Origin: Flagellimonas meishanensis
GTDB taxonomy: Bacteria > Bacteroidota > Bacteroidia > Flavobacteriales > Flavobacteriaceae
NCBI RefSeq assembly: GCF_019880545.1
Contig: NZ_JAINVW010000003.1
Coordinates: forward strand, 1,116,001 to 1,180,000
DNA length: 64,000 nt
Reading direction: 5' to 3'
Below are positions 8,933 through 18,409 of the stretch, piece after piece (positions within the stretch are counted from its first letter, which is position 1; every line of letters starts with the position of its first letter). Under the pieces are notes generated by a model, which saw only the letters and a list, made by a program, of their open reading frames with translations, was not told where the DNA came from and searched no databases. Both the position numbers and the translations under genes were made by a program.

Positions 8933-9829
8933 TTGCAAACAATACTGACCGTAACCAATCTAACAAAAAAATTCGGCTACATCACGGCCGTCAAGGACCT
9001 GTCGTTTACCATAGAAAAAGGCAATGTGTATGGCATTTTGGGACCCAACGGCAGTGGTAAGTCCACCACCCTGGGCATTATTCTGAACGTGGTGAACAGA
9101 ACGGCTGGGGATTTTTCGTGGTTCGACGGAAATACCACGACCCACGAAGCGCTCAAAAAAGTAGGGGCCATTATTGAACGACCCAATTTTTATCCCTACA
9201 TGACAGCGATCCAAAACTTGAAGCTGGTGTGCAAAATCAAAGAAGTGCCAGAAACGAGAATCCAGGAAAAGCTGGAATTGGTCGGACTTTGGGAACGTCG
9301 CAACAGCAAGTTCAAGACCTATTCCCTGGGAATGAAACAGCGTTTGGCCATTGCCTCCGCACTACTGAACGACCCCGAAATCTTGATTCTCGATGAACCC
9401 ACAAACGGATTGGACCCGCAAGGCATCCATCAAATACGGGAGATCATTAAAAAAATTGCCGGCGAAGGAACTACCATTTTATTGGCCTCCCATTTGTTGG
9501 ACGAGGTTGAAAAAGTGTGTTCCCATGTGGTCATCCTAAGAAAAGGAGAAAAATTGTACTCGGGTCCCGTAGGCGGCATGATGGCAAGCCATGGCTTTTT
9601 TGAACTGCGCACCGTAGACATGGAAAAACTACAGGCACTTTTGGAAAAAAATGCAAGTTTTGGGAAAATCACCCGCGAGAATGGCACATTGACAGCTTTC
9701 TTAAAGGAGGAAATGGACGCAGAAGAACTCAACAAAATGCTGTTTGATCAAGGAATGGTACTCTCTCATTTGGTAAAACGCAAAGAAAGTCTGGAAGAAC
9801 AATTTTTGACCCTGACCAAGAACAACTAA
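8933..9829 (+). CDS. ABC transporter ATP-binding protein (ABC-2/bacitracin type)
   Basis: A 298-residue ABC ATPase, the cytoplasmic motor of an exporter. Walker A is GPNGSGKST (37-45), the signature is YSLGMKQR (130-137), Walker B is LILDEP (151-156) followed by the D-loop, and the switch histidine is in LLASHLLDEV. The C-terminal 80 residues are the regulatory tail found in BcrA/CcmA-like subunits. A TTG at 8933 is taken as the start because translation from it gives the full first beta-strand and no ATG lies nearby. The permease gene follows after 11 bp. The substrate is unknown; peptides, lipids or antibiotics are all possible. Confidence 0.85.
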   Translation: MQTILTVTNLTKKFGYITAVKDLSFTIEKGNVYGILGPNGSGKSTTLGIILNVVNRTAGDFSWFDGNTTTHEALKKVGAIIERPNFYPYMTAIQNLKLVCKIKEVPETRIQEKLELVGLWERRNSKFKTYSLGMKQRLAIASALLNDPEILILDEPTNGLDPQGIHQIREIIKKIAGEGTTILLASHLLDEVEKVCSHVVILRKGEKLYSGPVGGMMASHGFFELRTVDMEKLQALLEKNASFGKITRENGTLTAFLKEEMDAEELNKMLFDQGMVLSHLVKRKESLEEQFLTLTKNN

Positions 9830-9840
9830 TCAAAAAACGA

Positions 9841-10674
9841 ATGGTACGCTTACTACAGATAGAATTCATCAAACTTTGGAACAACCGGGCAAGCAAGGTC
9901 TTGATAACCTCCTATTTTGTGTTGCTCACCTCCATTGCCTTGATAGCAGCGATAAAATTTGACATTGGCCCGGTGCAATTCCACCTGGCCGATCAGGGTA
10001 TCTTTAACTTTCCGTACATCTGGCATTTCAACACCTGGGTGGCTGCCATTTTCAAATTGTTCCTGGCCATTGTTATCGTGTCCATGATGGCCAATGAGTA
10101 TAGCAATAAAACCATCAAACAAAATTTGATCGATGGGCTGTCCAAAAAAGAGTTCATCCTCTCCAAATTCCTGACTGTTATTTCCTTTGCCTTTATTTCC
10201 ACAGTGTTTGTTTTTATAACCTCCCTTATTCTAGGGTTGATTTATTCAGATTATAATGAAATCTCCATCATCTTTTCCGACCTGGAGTTTTTGCCTGCTT
10301 TTTTTGTGAAACTTGTTGGGTTCTTTTCTTTTTGTCTGTTCTTGGGCATGTTAATAAAACGGTCTGCATTTGCCCTTGGTTTCTTGATCTTATGGACCAT
10401 TTTGGAGCAGGCCGTATTTGGCATTTTAGGCTGGAAGTTCATGAGCTGGCCAGCGGCCAAACGCGTAAAGGACTTTTTTCCGTTGGAATCCATGATGAAC
10501 CTCATTAAAGAGCCAGGTTCCCGTCTATCGGCGGTACAGAATATTGGTGACCAGATTGGGGAGAACTTTCGATTCGATTACCACACCTATTGGTACGAGT
10601 TTTTGATCGTCATCTTTTGGACCGCACTTTTCATCTATTTATCCTATGCTTTATTGAAAAAGCGTGATTTGTAG
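9841..10674 (+). CDS. ABC-2 type transporter permease
   Basis: A 277-residue inner-membrane protein with about six hydrophobic segments: an N-terminal span after RASKVLITSYF, a pair around residues 70-150, and a last span before the C-terminal KKRDL. The conserved cytoplasmic segment MANEYSNKTIKQNLIDGLSK is typical of ABC-2 permeases of the BcrB/NatB kind. It is 11 bp downstream of its presumed ATPase partner, and the pair has no attached periplasmic or sensor gene, so the substrate cannot be inferred. The T9SS cargo gene begins 30 bp downstream on the same strand. Confidence 0.8.
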   Translation: MVRLLQIEFIKLWNNRASKVLITSYFVLLTSIALIAAIKFDIGPVQFHLADQGIFNFPYIWHFNTWVAAIFKLFLAIVIVSMMANEYSNKTIKQNLIDGLSKKEFILSKFLTVISFAFISTVFVFITSLILGLIYSDYNEISIIFSDLEFLPAFFVKLVGFFSFCLFLGMLIKRSAFALGFLILWTILEQAVFGILGWKFMSWPAAKRVKDFFPLESMMNLIKEPGSRLSAVQNIGDQIGENFRFDYHTYWYEFLIVIFWTALFIYLSYALLKKRDL

Positions 10675-10703
10675 TATCTTGTAAGATGCTATAATGAGGA
10701 TGA

Positions 10704-13418
10704 ATGTTTTTTCGACACCACTTTTTTCTGCTGGTATCTCTTTTATTCTGCCTTAACTCCATTGGACAGGACGAGACCTCCAATTGGTATTTCGGAAATA
10801 ATGCCGGCATCCGTTTCAATGCGGACGGCTCGGTGACCCCATTGACCGATGGGAGGCTGAATACCTTTGAAGGCTGTACTTCCATTTCGGATGCTTCGGG
10901 CAATCTAGTGCTCTATACGGACGGAATCATCATTTATGATCGCAATCATAATATCATGCCCAATGGAACAGGGCTTTTCGGAGATCCATCCAGCACACAG
11001 TCCGCCATTGTGGTTCAAAAACCAGATGACCCCAATATACTCTACGTCTTTACCGTGGATACCAAAGTGTTCGAGGAAGATCCTGATCGGGGTTTCAATT
11101 ATTCAGTTGTCGACCTTACACTGAACAATGGCAATGGAGCGGTTACACAAAAAAACATCAATCTACTGGCAGATTGTTCCGAAAAAATATCGGCAGTGTT
11201 GAAAGACTGCTTTGACAAATCCATTTGGGTGGTCACCTTGGGGCCTCCGGCTGGCGACCCCACACGATTCAATACCTTCTACGCTTATGAGGTGAACGAT
11301 GCCGGGGTAAATCCATTTCCTGTGGTCAGTACTTTTCCCAGTCTCCAGATCCAAGATCCCCGTGGATACTTAAAATTCTCTCCCGATGGCACCATTTTGG
11401 CCAGCGCCAATATGATAGGTGGGCTTTATTTGTACGATTTTGATGCAGCAACAGGGATGATTTCCAACCAGCGGGCCATTACCACTACCAATACCAACTG
11501 GATATCCTACGGGATTGAATTCTCGGTCAATCAGCAATTTCTGTATGTTTTGTCTTCAGGGGTGCAGGCTCCTGATCAACCGGAAGCTCCTTCCACTTCG
11601 CTACTGCAATACGATCTCACCGCACCGAATATTTCCAATTCCGAGGTAGAATTGGACCGAAGACCCTTGTTTCGTGGAGCGTTACAAATGGGTCCGAATG
11701 GCAAAATATACCGTACCATTGCGGAAAGTTATTTGCAAGGAAGCCCATATTTGGGGGTCATAGAGAATCCCAATGATCCAGGAAATGCAGCAAATTATGT
11801 CCACAATGCCGTTTATTTGGGCGGTAGAAATGGTACGCAAGGACTTCCTCCTTTTATTCAATCTTTCTTTAATAAAATAGGCCTGGTAAGGTACCCTGAT
11901 GGTACAACCAGCAGCTCCTTGTCCATTTGCGATGGGGAATCCTTCACTTTGGAAGGCGACAACGTGCCCAATGCCACATATATCTGGGAGAAAGATGGAA
12001 CATCCTTGCCCGTAGTTGGGAATTCATTCACCATAAATCCTGCCAGCCCTACTGATTCCGGACACTACACCTTGGAAATAATCTCCAATGACCCCAACGA
12101 ATGTCCCATAATCGGTGAGGCTTTCATATCGGTCAACCCTCTGCCCAATGCGCAACCCATTTCATTGATCCAATGCGATGCGGCCGCGACCAATGTTTCT
12201 GATGGTCTTACCACTTTCAATTTGAATCAAGTCATATTTGATACCTCATTTAGCTACTTTTTCTATGAATCCCTGGTAGATGCGAATGTGGACAATCATA
12301 TCAATGATCCCACCGATTATTTGAATACTCAACCTTTCAACCAGACACTGTATTATAAAATCGTCGACGCCAATGGGTGCGAAGATGTGGATGAATTAGA
12401 ACTTCAGGTACTTTCCGTGTCGCTAACCGATGACGAAAAAACCTACTATGCCTGTGATGCAATTGCGGAAGATGCTTTTTTGGAAGCCAGTTTCGACCTG
12501 GATGCCATTCTAAGTACGGACTATGCAAACCGGGATGCGACCCTTTACACTTCCCTGGAAGATGCCAATCGGGAACAGAATCCCGTGTCAGGCATGCTAA
12601 TGACCGCCTCAACGACCCTATATGCCCGAGTGGAGATGAACAACCAATGTGAGGATGTGGACAGGTTGAACCTGATAGTAAATCCAACACCTCTTTTAGA
12701 TTTTCAGGAGGAACTAATTTGGTGCACGGATGGGTCGCCCATATCCATTGATGCTCCGTTGGGTTATGATATTTATAGATGGTACCGGGTTGATGGTACA
12801 AGTTTGACTCCCGTTGGCGGTCAACCCACATACCTGGTTGAGGAAGTAGGGGAATACCTGTTGGAAGTTGGATACCAATACAATACCCCAGATGGAATAC
12901 TTGAATGTTTCAACTCCGATAGTTTCGAGGTGAAACCCTCCAATAGAGCATTGATAGAGAACGTCGATGTACAGGATATTTCTGAAAACAATGTGGTTGA
13001 AATCTTTGTCTCGGGAGATGGGTCCTATGAATATGCCTTGGATGGCAGCGACTATCAAGACACTTCAATTTTTCAAAATGTGCAGCCGGGATTCGTCACG
13101 GTTTCGGTTCGTGATAAAAATGGATGTGGCATCTCAAGGGAATTGATCTCGGTCATCGGATATCCCAAATTCTTTACGCCCAACGGTGACAGTATAAACG
13201 ATTTTTGGCAGATAAAGGGTGCCGATGATCAGTTTCAATCCGAAAGTGTTATCCAAATATTTGACAGGTATGGCAAACTTTTGGCTCAAATAAGCCCTAA
13301 AACAGAAGGTTGGAATGGAATGTACAACAATAACCTTTTACCCGCCTCTGATTATTGGTTTCAAGTGACATTGGAGGACGGTAGACTATTTAAAGGGCAT
13401 TTCAGCTTGAAGCGATAA
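10704..13418 (+). CDS. T9SS type B sorting domain-containing protein (gliding motility-associated C-terminal domain)
   Basis: A 904-residue secreted protein. Residues 1-21 form a signal peptide ending near NSIGQ. Residues 23-410 contain WYFGNNAGI and repeated strands with the look of a beta-propeller. Ig-like modules follow, including two beginning with CDA (LIQCDAAATNV and YYACDAIAED). The last 85 residues (from about 820) are the type B T9SS sorting signal: FTPNGDSINDFW, IFDRYGKLL, GWNG, DYWF and the terminal GHFSLKR. It is expected to cross the outer membrane by T9SS and be surface-attached or released. The next gene carries an almost identical tail, so the two likely form a unit. Confidence 0.88.
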   Translation: MFFRHHFFLLVSLLFCLNSIGQDETSNWYFGNNAGIRFNADGSVTPLTDGRLNTFEGCTSISDASGNLVLYTDGIIIYDRNHNIMPNGTGLFGDPSSTQSAIVVQKPDDPNILYVFTVDTKVFEEDPDRGFNYSVVDLTLNNGNGAVTQKNINLLADCSEKISAVLKDCFDKSIWVVTLGPPAGDPTRFNTFYAYEVNDAGVNPFPVVSTFPSLQIQDPRGYLKFSPDGTILASANMIGGLYLYDFDAATGMISNQRAITTTNTNWISYGIEFSVNQQFLYVLSSGVQAPDQPEAPSTSLLQYDLTAPNISNSEVELDRRPLFRGALQMGPNGKIYRTIAESYLQGSPYLGVIENPNDPGNAANYVHNAVYLGGRNGTQGLPPFIQSFFNKIGLVRYPDGTTSSSLSICDGESFTLEGDNVPNATYIWEKDGTSLPVVGNSFTINPASPTDSGHYTLEIISNDPNECPIIGEAFISVNPLPNAQPISLIQCDAAATNVSDGLTTFNLNQVIFDTSFSYFFYESLVDANVDNHINDPTDYLNTQPFNQTLYYKIVDANGCEDVDELELQVLSVSLTDDEKTYYACDAIAEDAFLEASFDLDAILSTDYANRDATLYTSLEDANREQNPVSGMLMTASTTLYARVEMNNQCEDVDRLNLIVNPTPLLDFQEELIWCTDGSPISIDAPLGYDIYRWYRVDGTSLTPVGGQPTYLVEEVGEYLLEVGYQYNTPDGILECFNSDSFEVKPSNRALIENVDVQDISENNVVEIFVSGDGSYEYALDGSDYQDTSIFQNVQPGFVTVSVRDKNGCGISRELISVIGYPKFFTPNGDSINDFWQIKGADDQFQSESVIQIFDRYGKLLAQISPKTEGWNGMYNNNLLPASDYWFQVTLEDGRLFKGHFSLKR

Positions 13419-13465
13419 TCAGTTAGAGGATTATTTTGTAAATTATGATGTTTGAATTCTTTCAA

Positions 13466-15202
13466 ATGTTAAAAAAATTGCTCATCATATCGGCTTTTGG
13501 CCTTTGTGGGATTATTGGTGCCCAAGAATGCCCGGACTTGTTAAGCCCATCCAATGGTGCTACCAATGTGCCGGTGAATGCTACAATCTCATGGGAATCG
13601 GTCGCTGGTATCCCCGGGTATCGTATCCGAATCGGTACTACGCCAGGAGGAGCAGAAATTCTTGAACAATCCGTTGGAAATTCAACATCCTATACACCAC
13701 CATTGGGACTTCCTGAAAACAGACAACTTTACGTAACGATAATTTTGGATTTTTTGTTTCAGGGTAGTACAGATATTGTGTGCCCCAGTCAAACTTTTAC
13801 AACTGAGGATGTTACCACGCCCCCAGGATGCACAACCATAAGAAACCCACAGGATGGCGCCACCAATGTGAGTGTCTTTACAAACATTTCATGGTTTTAT
13901 GCCCCTACGGCCACGGGTTATCTTCTTTCAATTGGAACTACTCCTGGGGGAGGCGATGTGCTTCCGCAAACAGATACTGGCAACATTTTAGCCTTTACAC
14001 CCCCTGGGCAATTACCTGAAAATACAACCCTTTATTCCACAGTTACACCCTACAACGAAAATGGCCCTGCCGGAAGCTGCTCGAGTACTGAATTCACAAC
14101 AGGTGAGTTGGCAGCATTACCAGGTTGTACCAATCTCACCAACCCGATAAATGGGGCCATCAATGTACCATTAACCCCATTTCTTGAGTGGAATTCGGTT
14201 CCAGGAGCAACGGGATATCGTGTTACAATAGGATCGGCACCAGATCGTGCGGACGTTTTGGACAATGCAACCTTTTTTACCAATTCAACATTGGTCCTGA
14301 ACTTTGAACCCAATCGCACCTTTTTTGCCACTATAGTTCCCTTTAATGAATCAGGTGAAGCTATAGGCTGTAGACAGGAGAACTTTTCCACATTGCTGGG
14401 ATGTGGGCCCTATCTGGATTTGGCCACTGGGGAATTTGTCACTCTAAATCCCGAGATAGACTTTCCAGAATCATTGTCTTTTTGTGAAGGTGAGGCACCT
14501 TTCCTAATCTCTTCTTCAGATTTGGCAGATGGATATAGGTGGTATGAAGTAGACCAATTTGGTAACGAGACCTTGCTCTCGGAAAGCAATTCAATATCAA
14601 TTTTGGAAAATGGCACCTACAGATACGAAGCCTACAATTTGGTATCTCAGTCAGGTGACATAATAGAATGCCCCAGCACCCAAATATTCAATGTGGTCTC
14701 TTCTGAAATAGCCACTATACAACGCTTGCGGGCACGAAGTGATGGCGTGGAGCTGCAGATCACCGTGGAAGCCACGGGAAATGGGAACTATGAATATGCA
14801 ATCGACAACGAGGATGGCCCCTATCAGGACAGTAACGTTTTCGAAAATGTGGTGCCGGGCACCCACATCTTCTATGTGCGTGACAAAAACGGTTGCGGTG
14901 TGGTACAGAAAGCGTTCATCCAAGATTTGACAGTGGAAGGTTTCCCAAAGTTCTTTACCCCGAATGGAGACAACATAAACGATTTTTGGCAATTCATCCA
15001 GCCACCCAATTCAGAGGCCATAGTACTGCAAAGCATCCGGATTTTTGATCGCTATGGAAAATTTTTAAAAGAGATTTCCCAGAATTCAGAAGGCTGGGAC
15101 GGTAATTTTGCAGGAAGACCATTGCCTTCCGGAGACTATTGGTTTCATGCCGTTGATGAAACAAACAGGGAAATCAAAGGGCATTTTTCGCTTAAGCGAT
15201 AA
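13466..15202 (+). CDS. T9SS type B sorting domain-containing protein with three Fn3-like repeats
   Basis: The ATG at 13466 gives a clean signal peptide (MLKKLLIISAFGLCGIIGAQ); an ATG at 13445 would add seven residues ahead of it. The mature protein has three repeats of about 100 residues that begin with Cys near residues 22, 122 and 221, each with NP/SP-x-NGA/DGA-TNVP, ISW and GYRIRIGTTPGG-like strands, resembling fibronectin type III folds. From about residue 490 the type B T9SS C-terminal domain follows: FTPNGDNINDFWQF, IFDRYGKFL, GWDGN, DYWF and GHFSLKR. It sits 47 bp after the first cargo gene. The role is probably adhesion or extracellular binding; this is inferred. Confidence 0.87.
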   Translation: MLKKLLIISAFGLCGIIGAQECPDLLSPSNGATNVPVNATISWESVAGIPGYRIRIGTTPGGAEILEQSVGNSTSYTPPLGLPENRQLYVTIILDFLFQGSTDIVCPSQTFTTEDVTTPPGCTTIRNPQDGATNVSVFTNISWFYAPTATGYLLSIGTTPGGGDVLPQTDTGNILAFTPPGQLPENTTLYSTVTPYNENGPAGSCSSTEFTTGELAALPGCTNLTNPINGAINVPLTPFLEWNSVPGATGYRVTIGSAPDRADVLDNATFFTNSTLVLNFEPNRTFFATIVPFNESGEAIGCRQENFSTLLGCGPYLDLATGEFVTLNPEIDFPESLSFCEGEAPFLISSSDLADGYRWYEVDQFGNETLLSESNSISILENGTYRYEAYNLVSQSGDIIECPSTQIFNVVSSEIATIQRLRARSDGVELQITVEATGNGNYEYAIDNEDGPYQDSNVFENVVPGTHIFYVRDKNGCGVVQKAFIQDLTVEGFPKFFTPNGDNINDFWQFIQPPNSEAIVLQSIRIFDRYGKFLKEISQNSEGWDGNFAGRPLPSGDYWFHAVDETNREIKGHFSLKR

Positions 15203-15251
15203 TATTTTGGATTCGCTTCATTATGGTCCGGGCCTTTAGTATTTTTGCCTG

Positions 15252-17240
15252 ATGAAGTTTCACGTAGTTTCCGAATTTCAACCTACCGGTGATCAACCCG
15301 AGGCCATAAAACAGCTCGTGACCGGTATCCGTGGTGGAGATCCCCATCAAACACTTCTTGGAGTAACAGGTTCGGGAAAGACTTTTACAGTGGCCAATGT
15401 GGTTGAAGCTGTCCAACGTCCCACTTTGGTGCTGGCACACAACAAGACACTTGCCGCCCAGTTGTATTCCGAATTCAAGCAATTTTTTCCAAAAAATGCT
15501 GTGGAATACTTTGTTTCCTACTACGATTATTATCAACCTGAAGCTTATATTCCATCCAGCGGTCTGTATATTGAAAAGGACCTTTCCATCAACGAGGATA
15601 TAGAAAAACTGCGATTAAGTGCAACGTCCTCACTTCTTTCAGGGAGAAGGGATGTGCTCGTGGTGGCTTCCGTTTCCTGCCTCTATGGTATCGGCAACCC
15701 TGTTGAATTCCAAAAAAATGTGATTTCAATCCATCGCGATCAGATCATTTCCCGGACCAAATTCCTGAAACAGCTGGTGCAAAGCCTGTATGCCAGGACA
15801 ACTGCGGATTTTCGAAATGGAAATTTCCGGGTCAAGGGCGATGTAGTCGATGTCTTTCCTGGCTATGCGGACCATGCCTTTCGTATTCACTTTTTTGGTG
15901 ATGAAATTGAAGAGATTGAGGCCTTGGACCCATTCAACAATAAGGTCATTGAAATTTATGATAGCCTGAACATTTATCCAGCCAATATGTTCGTAACCTC
16001 TCCGGATATCCTTCAAAATGCCATTAGGGAAATACAGGATGATTTGGTGAAACAGGTGGATTATTTCAAGGAAATAGGACGACCCCTCGAGGCCAAACGC
16101 TTGGAGGAGCGAACCAATTTTGACTTGGAAATGATACGGGAATTGGGCTATTGCTCCGGGATCGAAAACTACTCCAGATATTTGGACGGTCGGGAACCGG
16201 GCACAAGACCTTTCTGCTTGCTGGATTATTTTCCAGATGATTATCTGATGATCATTGATGAAAGCCATGTCACGATCCCTCAGGTCCATGCCATGTATGG
16301 TGGTGACCGATCAAGAAAGGAAAATCTGGTGGAATACGGCTTCAGACTACCAGCGGCCATGGATAATAGGCCTTTGAAATTTGAGGAGTTTGAGGCCCTT
16401 CAGAACCAAGTGATCTACGTAAGTGCCACCCCTGCGGATTATGAATTGGAATTGAGTCAGGGAGTATATGTGGAACAGGTCATTCGTCCAACGGGCCTTT
16501 TGGACCCGGTTATTGAGGTAAGGCCAACACTGAACCAAATTGATGACCTGATCGAAGAAATTCAAAAAAGGGTTGAAGTTGACGAGCGGGTCTTGGTGAC
16601 AACGCTGACCAAGCGCATGGCGGAGGAATTGACAAAATATCTAACCCGAATTGATGTGAGATCCCGCTATATTCACAGCGACGTGGACACCTTGGAGCGT
16701 GTTGAGATCATGCAGGACCTGCGAAAGGGCATCTTTGATGTTCTTATCGGCGTCAACCTACTTCGTGAAGGACTTGATCTTCCAGAAGTTTCGTTAGTGG
16801 CCATTTTGGATGCTGACAAGGAAGGTTTTTTGAGGAGCAATCGGTCACTCACACAAACTGTGGGCAGGGCTGCCCGAAACTTGAACGGAAAGGCCATAAT
16901 GTATGCTGATGTTATTACGGAAAGCATGCAAAAGACAATTGACGGGACGAATTATCGCAGGGAAAAACAAATGGCCTTTAACAAGGAGAACGACATTGTG
17001 CCGAAAGCCCTTAAAAAGAATCTGGACAATGCACTGGCCAAAAACTCAGTGTCCACCTATCATTTTCAAAAGGAGGAATTGCGGGCCGCAGAACCTGATT
17101 TGGAGTACCTGACACAGGACCAGAGAGAAAAAATAATCAGGGACAAGAGAAAAGCAATGGAAAAAGCGGCGAAGGAACTGAACTTCATGGAAGCCGCAAA
17201 GCTTCGGGATGAAATAAAACAGCTCCAGAATCAGGAATAA
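15252..17240 (+). CDS. uvrB: UvrABC excinuclease subunit B
   Basis: UvrB verifies DNA damage and, with UvrA and UvrC, directs dual incision in nucleotide excision repair. The 662-residue length is normal. Walker A is GVTGSGKT (37-44); the beta-hairpin region FVSYYDYYQPEAYIP follows; DESHVTIPQ lies at about 336-344; helicase motifs V and VI are GVNLLREGLDLPEVSLVAILDADKEGF and QTVGRAARN; and the C-terminal UVR motif for UvrC contact ends the protein (EKAAKELNFMEAAKLRDEIKQL). It is monocistronic by spacing, converging with hsp20. No LexA-type operator was recognised upstream. Confidence 0.97.
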   Translation: MKFHVVSEFQPTGDQPEAIKQLVTGIRGGDPHQTLLGVTGSGKTFTVANVVEAVQRPTLVLAHNKTLAAQLYSEFKQFFPKNAVEYFVSYYDYYQPEAYIPSSGLYIEKDLSINEDIEKLRLSATSSLLSGRRDVLVVASVSCLYGIGNPVEFQKNVISIHRDQIISRTKFLKQLVQSLYARTTADFRNGNFRVKGDVVDVFPGYADHAFRIHFFGDEIEEIEALDPFNNKVIEIYDSLNIYPANMFVTSPDILQNAIREIQDDLVKQVDYFKEIGRPLEAKRLEERTNFDLEMIRELGYCSGIENYSRYLDGREPGTRPFCLLDYFPDDYLMIIDESHVTIPQVHAMYGGDRSRKENLVEYGFRLPAAMDNRPLKFEEFEALQNQVIYVSATPADYELELSQGVYVEQVIRPTGLLDPVIEVRPTLNQIDDLIEEIQKRVEVDERVLVTTLTKRMAEELTKYLTRIDVRSRYIHSDVDTLERVEIMQDLRKGIFDVLIGVNLLREGLDLPEVSLVAILDADKEGFLRSNRSLTQTVGRAARNLNGKAIMYADVITESMQKTIDGTNYRREKQMAFNKENDIVPKALKKNLDNALAKNSVSTYHFQKEELRAAEPDLEYLTQDQREKIIRDKRKAMEKAAKELNFMEAAKLRDEIKQLQNQE

Positions 17241-17278
17241 AAGCAAGCGCGCCCCGCACACATGGTGCGAAGGCGCGC
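17236..17278 (-). terminator. GC-rich hairpin between uvrB and hsp20, probable hsp20 terminator
   Basis: GCGCGCC (17247-17253) pairs with GGCGCGC (17272-17278), and inside it CGCAC (17255-17259) pairs with GTGCG (17265-17269) around an ACATG loop. Read on the minus strand, the stem is followed by TTGCTTTTATT, an imperfect T tract, so it most likely ends hsp20 transcription. On the plus strand there is no T tract. The stem is markedly richer in G+C than its surroundings. Confidence 0.55.
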
Positions 17279-17340
17279 CCACAAACTAACCAACTCAATC
17301 AACCATCATGAAACACCTAAGTTGGTGTACTCATATTGCC

Positions 17341-17766
17341 TTATCCAATTGCAATCAACCGCTTTGGTTTTGGCAATGCCTCTTGCTTTTTGGGCAAGGT
17401 CAACCTTAAAATTCCATCTTCGTATTTGGCGTCTATTTTAGAACCGTCCACGGTTTCCGGTAAGGTAAAGGCCCTTTTGAAGGAAGAGAATGAAAACTCC
17501 TTTCTGGTGTAGTTATCATTGGTCTCTTCATTTTCCATTTTTACTTCGCTAGAAATGGTCAGCACATCATTATCCACCTCAACGGTAAAGTCGTCCTTTT
17601 TTCCTCCTGGAACGGCAAGTTCCAGTTCAAAATTCTTCTCATTGTCCTTTATGTTGACGGCAGGAACGGAAGTATTCCAGTTATCGGTGCCACCGAACCA
17701 GTCTGGACCCATAAAATCGTTCATTAACGATGGAAAAAGTAATTTGTTTATTTTTACTATGCTCAT
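17341..17766 (-). CDS. Hsp20/alpha-crystallin family small heat-shock protein
   Basis: A 141-residue small heat-shock protein, an ATP-independent holdase that forms oligomers in the cytoplasm. The alpha-crystallin domain spans about residues 38-130: FELELAVPGGKKDDFTVEVD, the RKEFSFSSFKRAFTLPETV strand pair and the closing YEDGILRLTLPKK. The C-terminal IAI in RLIAIG is the I-x-I anchor that docks into neighbouring subunits. It stands alone between uvrB, which converges on it, and the TerB-like gene upstream on the same strand. No CIRCE or other heat-shock operator was recognised in the 118-bp upstream gap. Confidence 0.93.
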   Translation of the reverse strand: MSIVKINKLLFPSLMNDFMGPDWFGGTDNWNTSVPAVNIKDNEKNFELELAVPGGKKDDFTVEVDNDVLTISSEVKMENEETNDNYTRKEFSFSSFKRAFTLPETVDGSKIDAKYEDGILRLTLPKKQEALPKPKRLIAIG

Positions 17767-17883
17767 GGCGTTTTATCTTTTTGGTTAAACATTAAATTCA
17801 ACCATACCATGGCAAACGACGTACCAACAGCTAAATCATGCCATTATGGCGCTTATTTGGAGTAAAAACATGTCAAAATGACG

Positions 17884-18285
17884 CTAATTGTAGTGGGCTT
17901 TGAAAATGTTGATGAGTACGTCCGCAGGCACCAACTTGTCGGGATAGTTGTGCATTATTTGGAGCACTTGGCCTATTGCTGCGGGTGGAAGCCCCATTTT
18001 AAGGCCTACATTGTATAATCGTTGGATTTCCTTGCTGTGCTGTTCTTGGTCAATATTCATCAACAACAGCAATCGGTGGAATTGTACTATACGGTCCGCT
18101 TGCGATTTAAGCACAACTTTAGGGGATTTTTTCCTGAGGAGGTCTTTGACCGTATCCTTATCAACCCCTAAATTATTGGCCACGGTCAACAAAAACCGGT
18201 ATTCCGACTTTTTCATGGAATAATCCACCCTAGCAAAGGCAATCATCTCGGAAAGAATGCTCAGTTTTTCTTGATGGGATCGCAT
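17884..18285 (-). CDS. TerB-like small helical protein
   Basis: This 133-residue protein is all-helical by eye, with acidic and basic residues spaced as in TerB/DjlA-type domains: LSILSEMIAFARVD is followed by a second helix with YRFLLTVANNLGVDKDTV, which is the place where TerB proteins carry metal-binding acidic residues. There is no signal peptide. A tellurite-resistance role should not be assumed; such proteins are widespread in flavobacteria without any ter operon, and none is present here. It is separated from sucC by a terminator-like hairpin and from hsp20 by 117 bp. Confidence 0.55.
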   Translation of the reverse strand: MRSHQEKLSILSEMIAFARVDYSMKKSEYRFLLTVANNLGVDKDTVKDLLRKKSPKVVLKSQADRIVQFHRLLLLMNIDQEQHSKEIQRLYNVGLKMGLPPAAIGQVLQIMHNYPDKLVPADVLINIFKAHYN

Positions 18286-18355
18286 GGGTTCAGTCTTGGA
18301 ATACTAACTATATAACTCTCATCCTACGGATTTTAGTGTACAAAGACAAAAAATG

Positions 18356-18389
18356 AAAAGGGCCTACTCCTTAAAGTAAGCCCTTTTTT
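18356..18389 (-). terminator. Probable bidirectional terminator downstream of sucC
   Basis: AAAAGGGC-C-TACT pairs with AGTA-A-GCCCTTTTTT around a short loop, with one C/A mismatch. Both flanks are A or T runs, so it can end sucC transcription on the minus strand. It lies 21 bp past the sucC stop codon. Confidence 0.65.
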
Positions 18390-18409
18390 AATTTCATGCA
18401 TATCGGGAA

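Noticed and set aside
17308..17409. Short plus-strand ORF starting MKHLSWC after the uvrB hairpin
   Set aside because: It runs antisense into the 3' end of hsp20 and has no promoter or relation to known peptides.
17884..18285. Tellurite resistance gene
   Set aside because: Only a TerB-like helical pattern is visible; no other ter genes are present.
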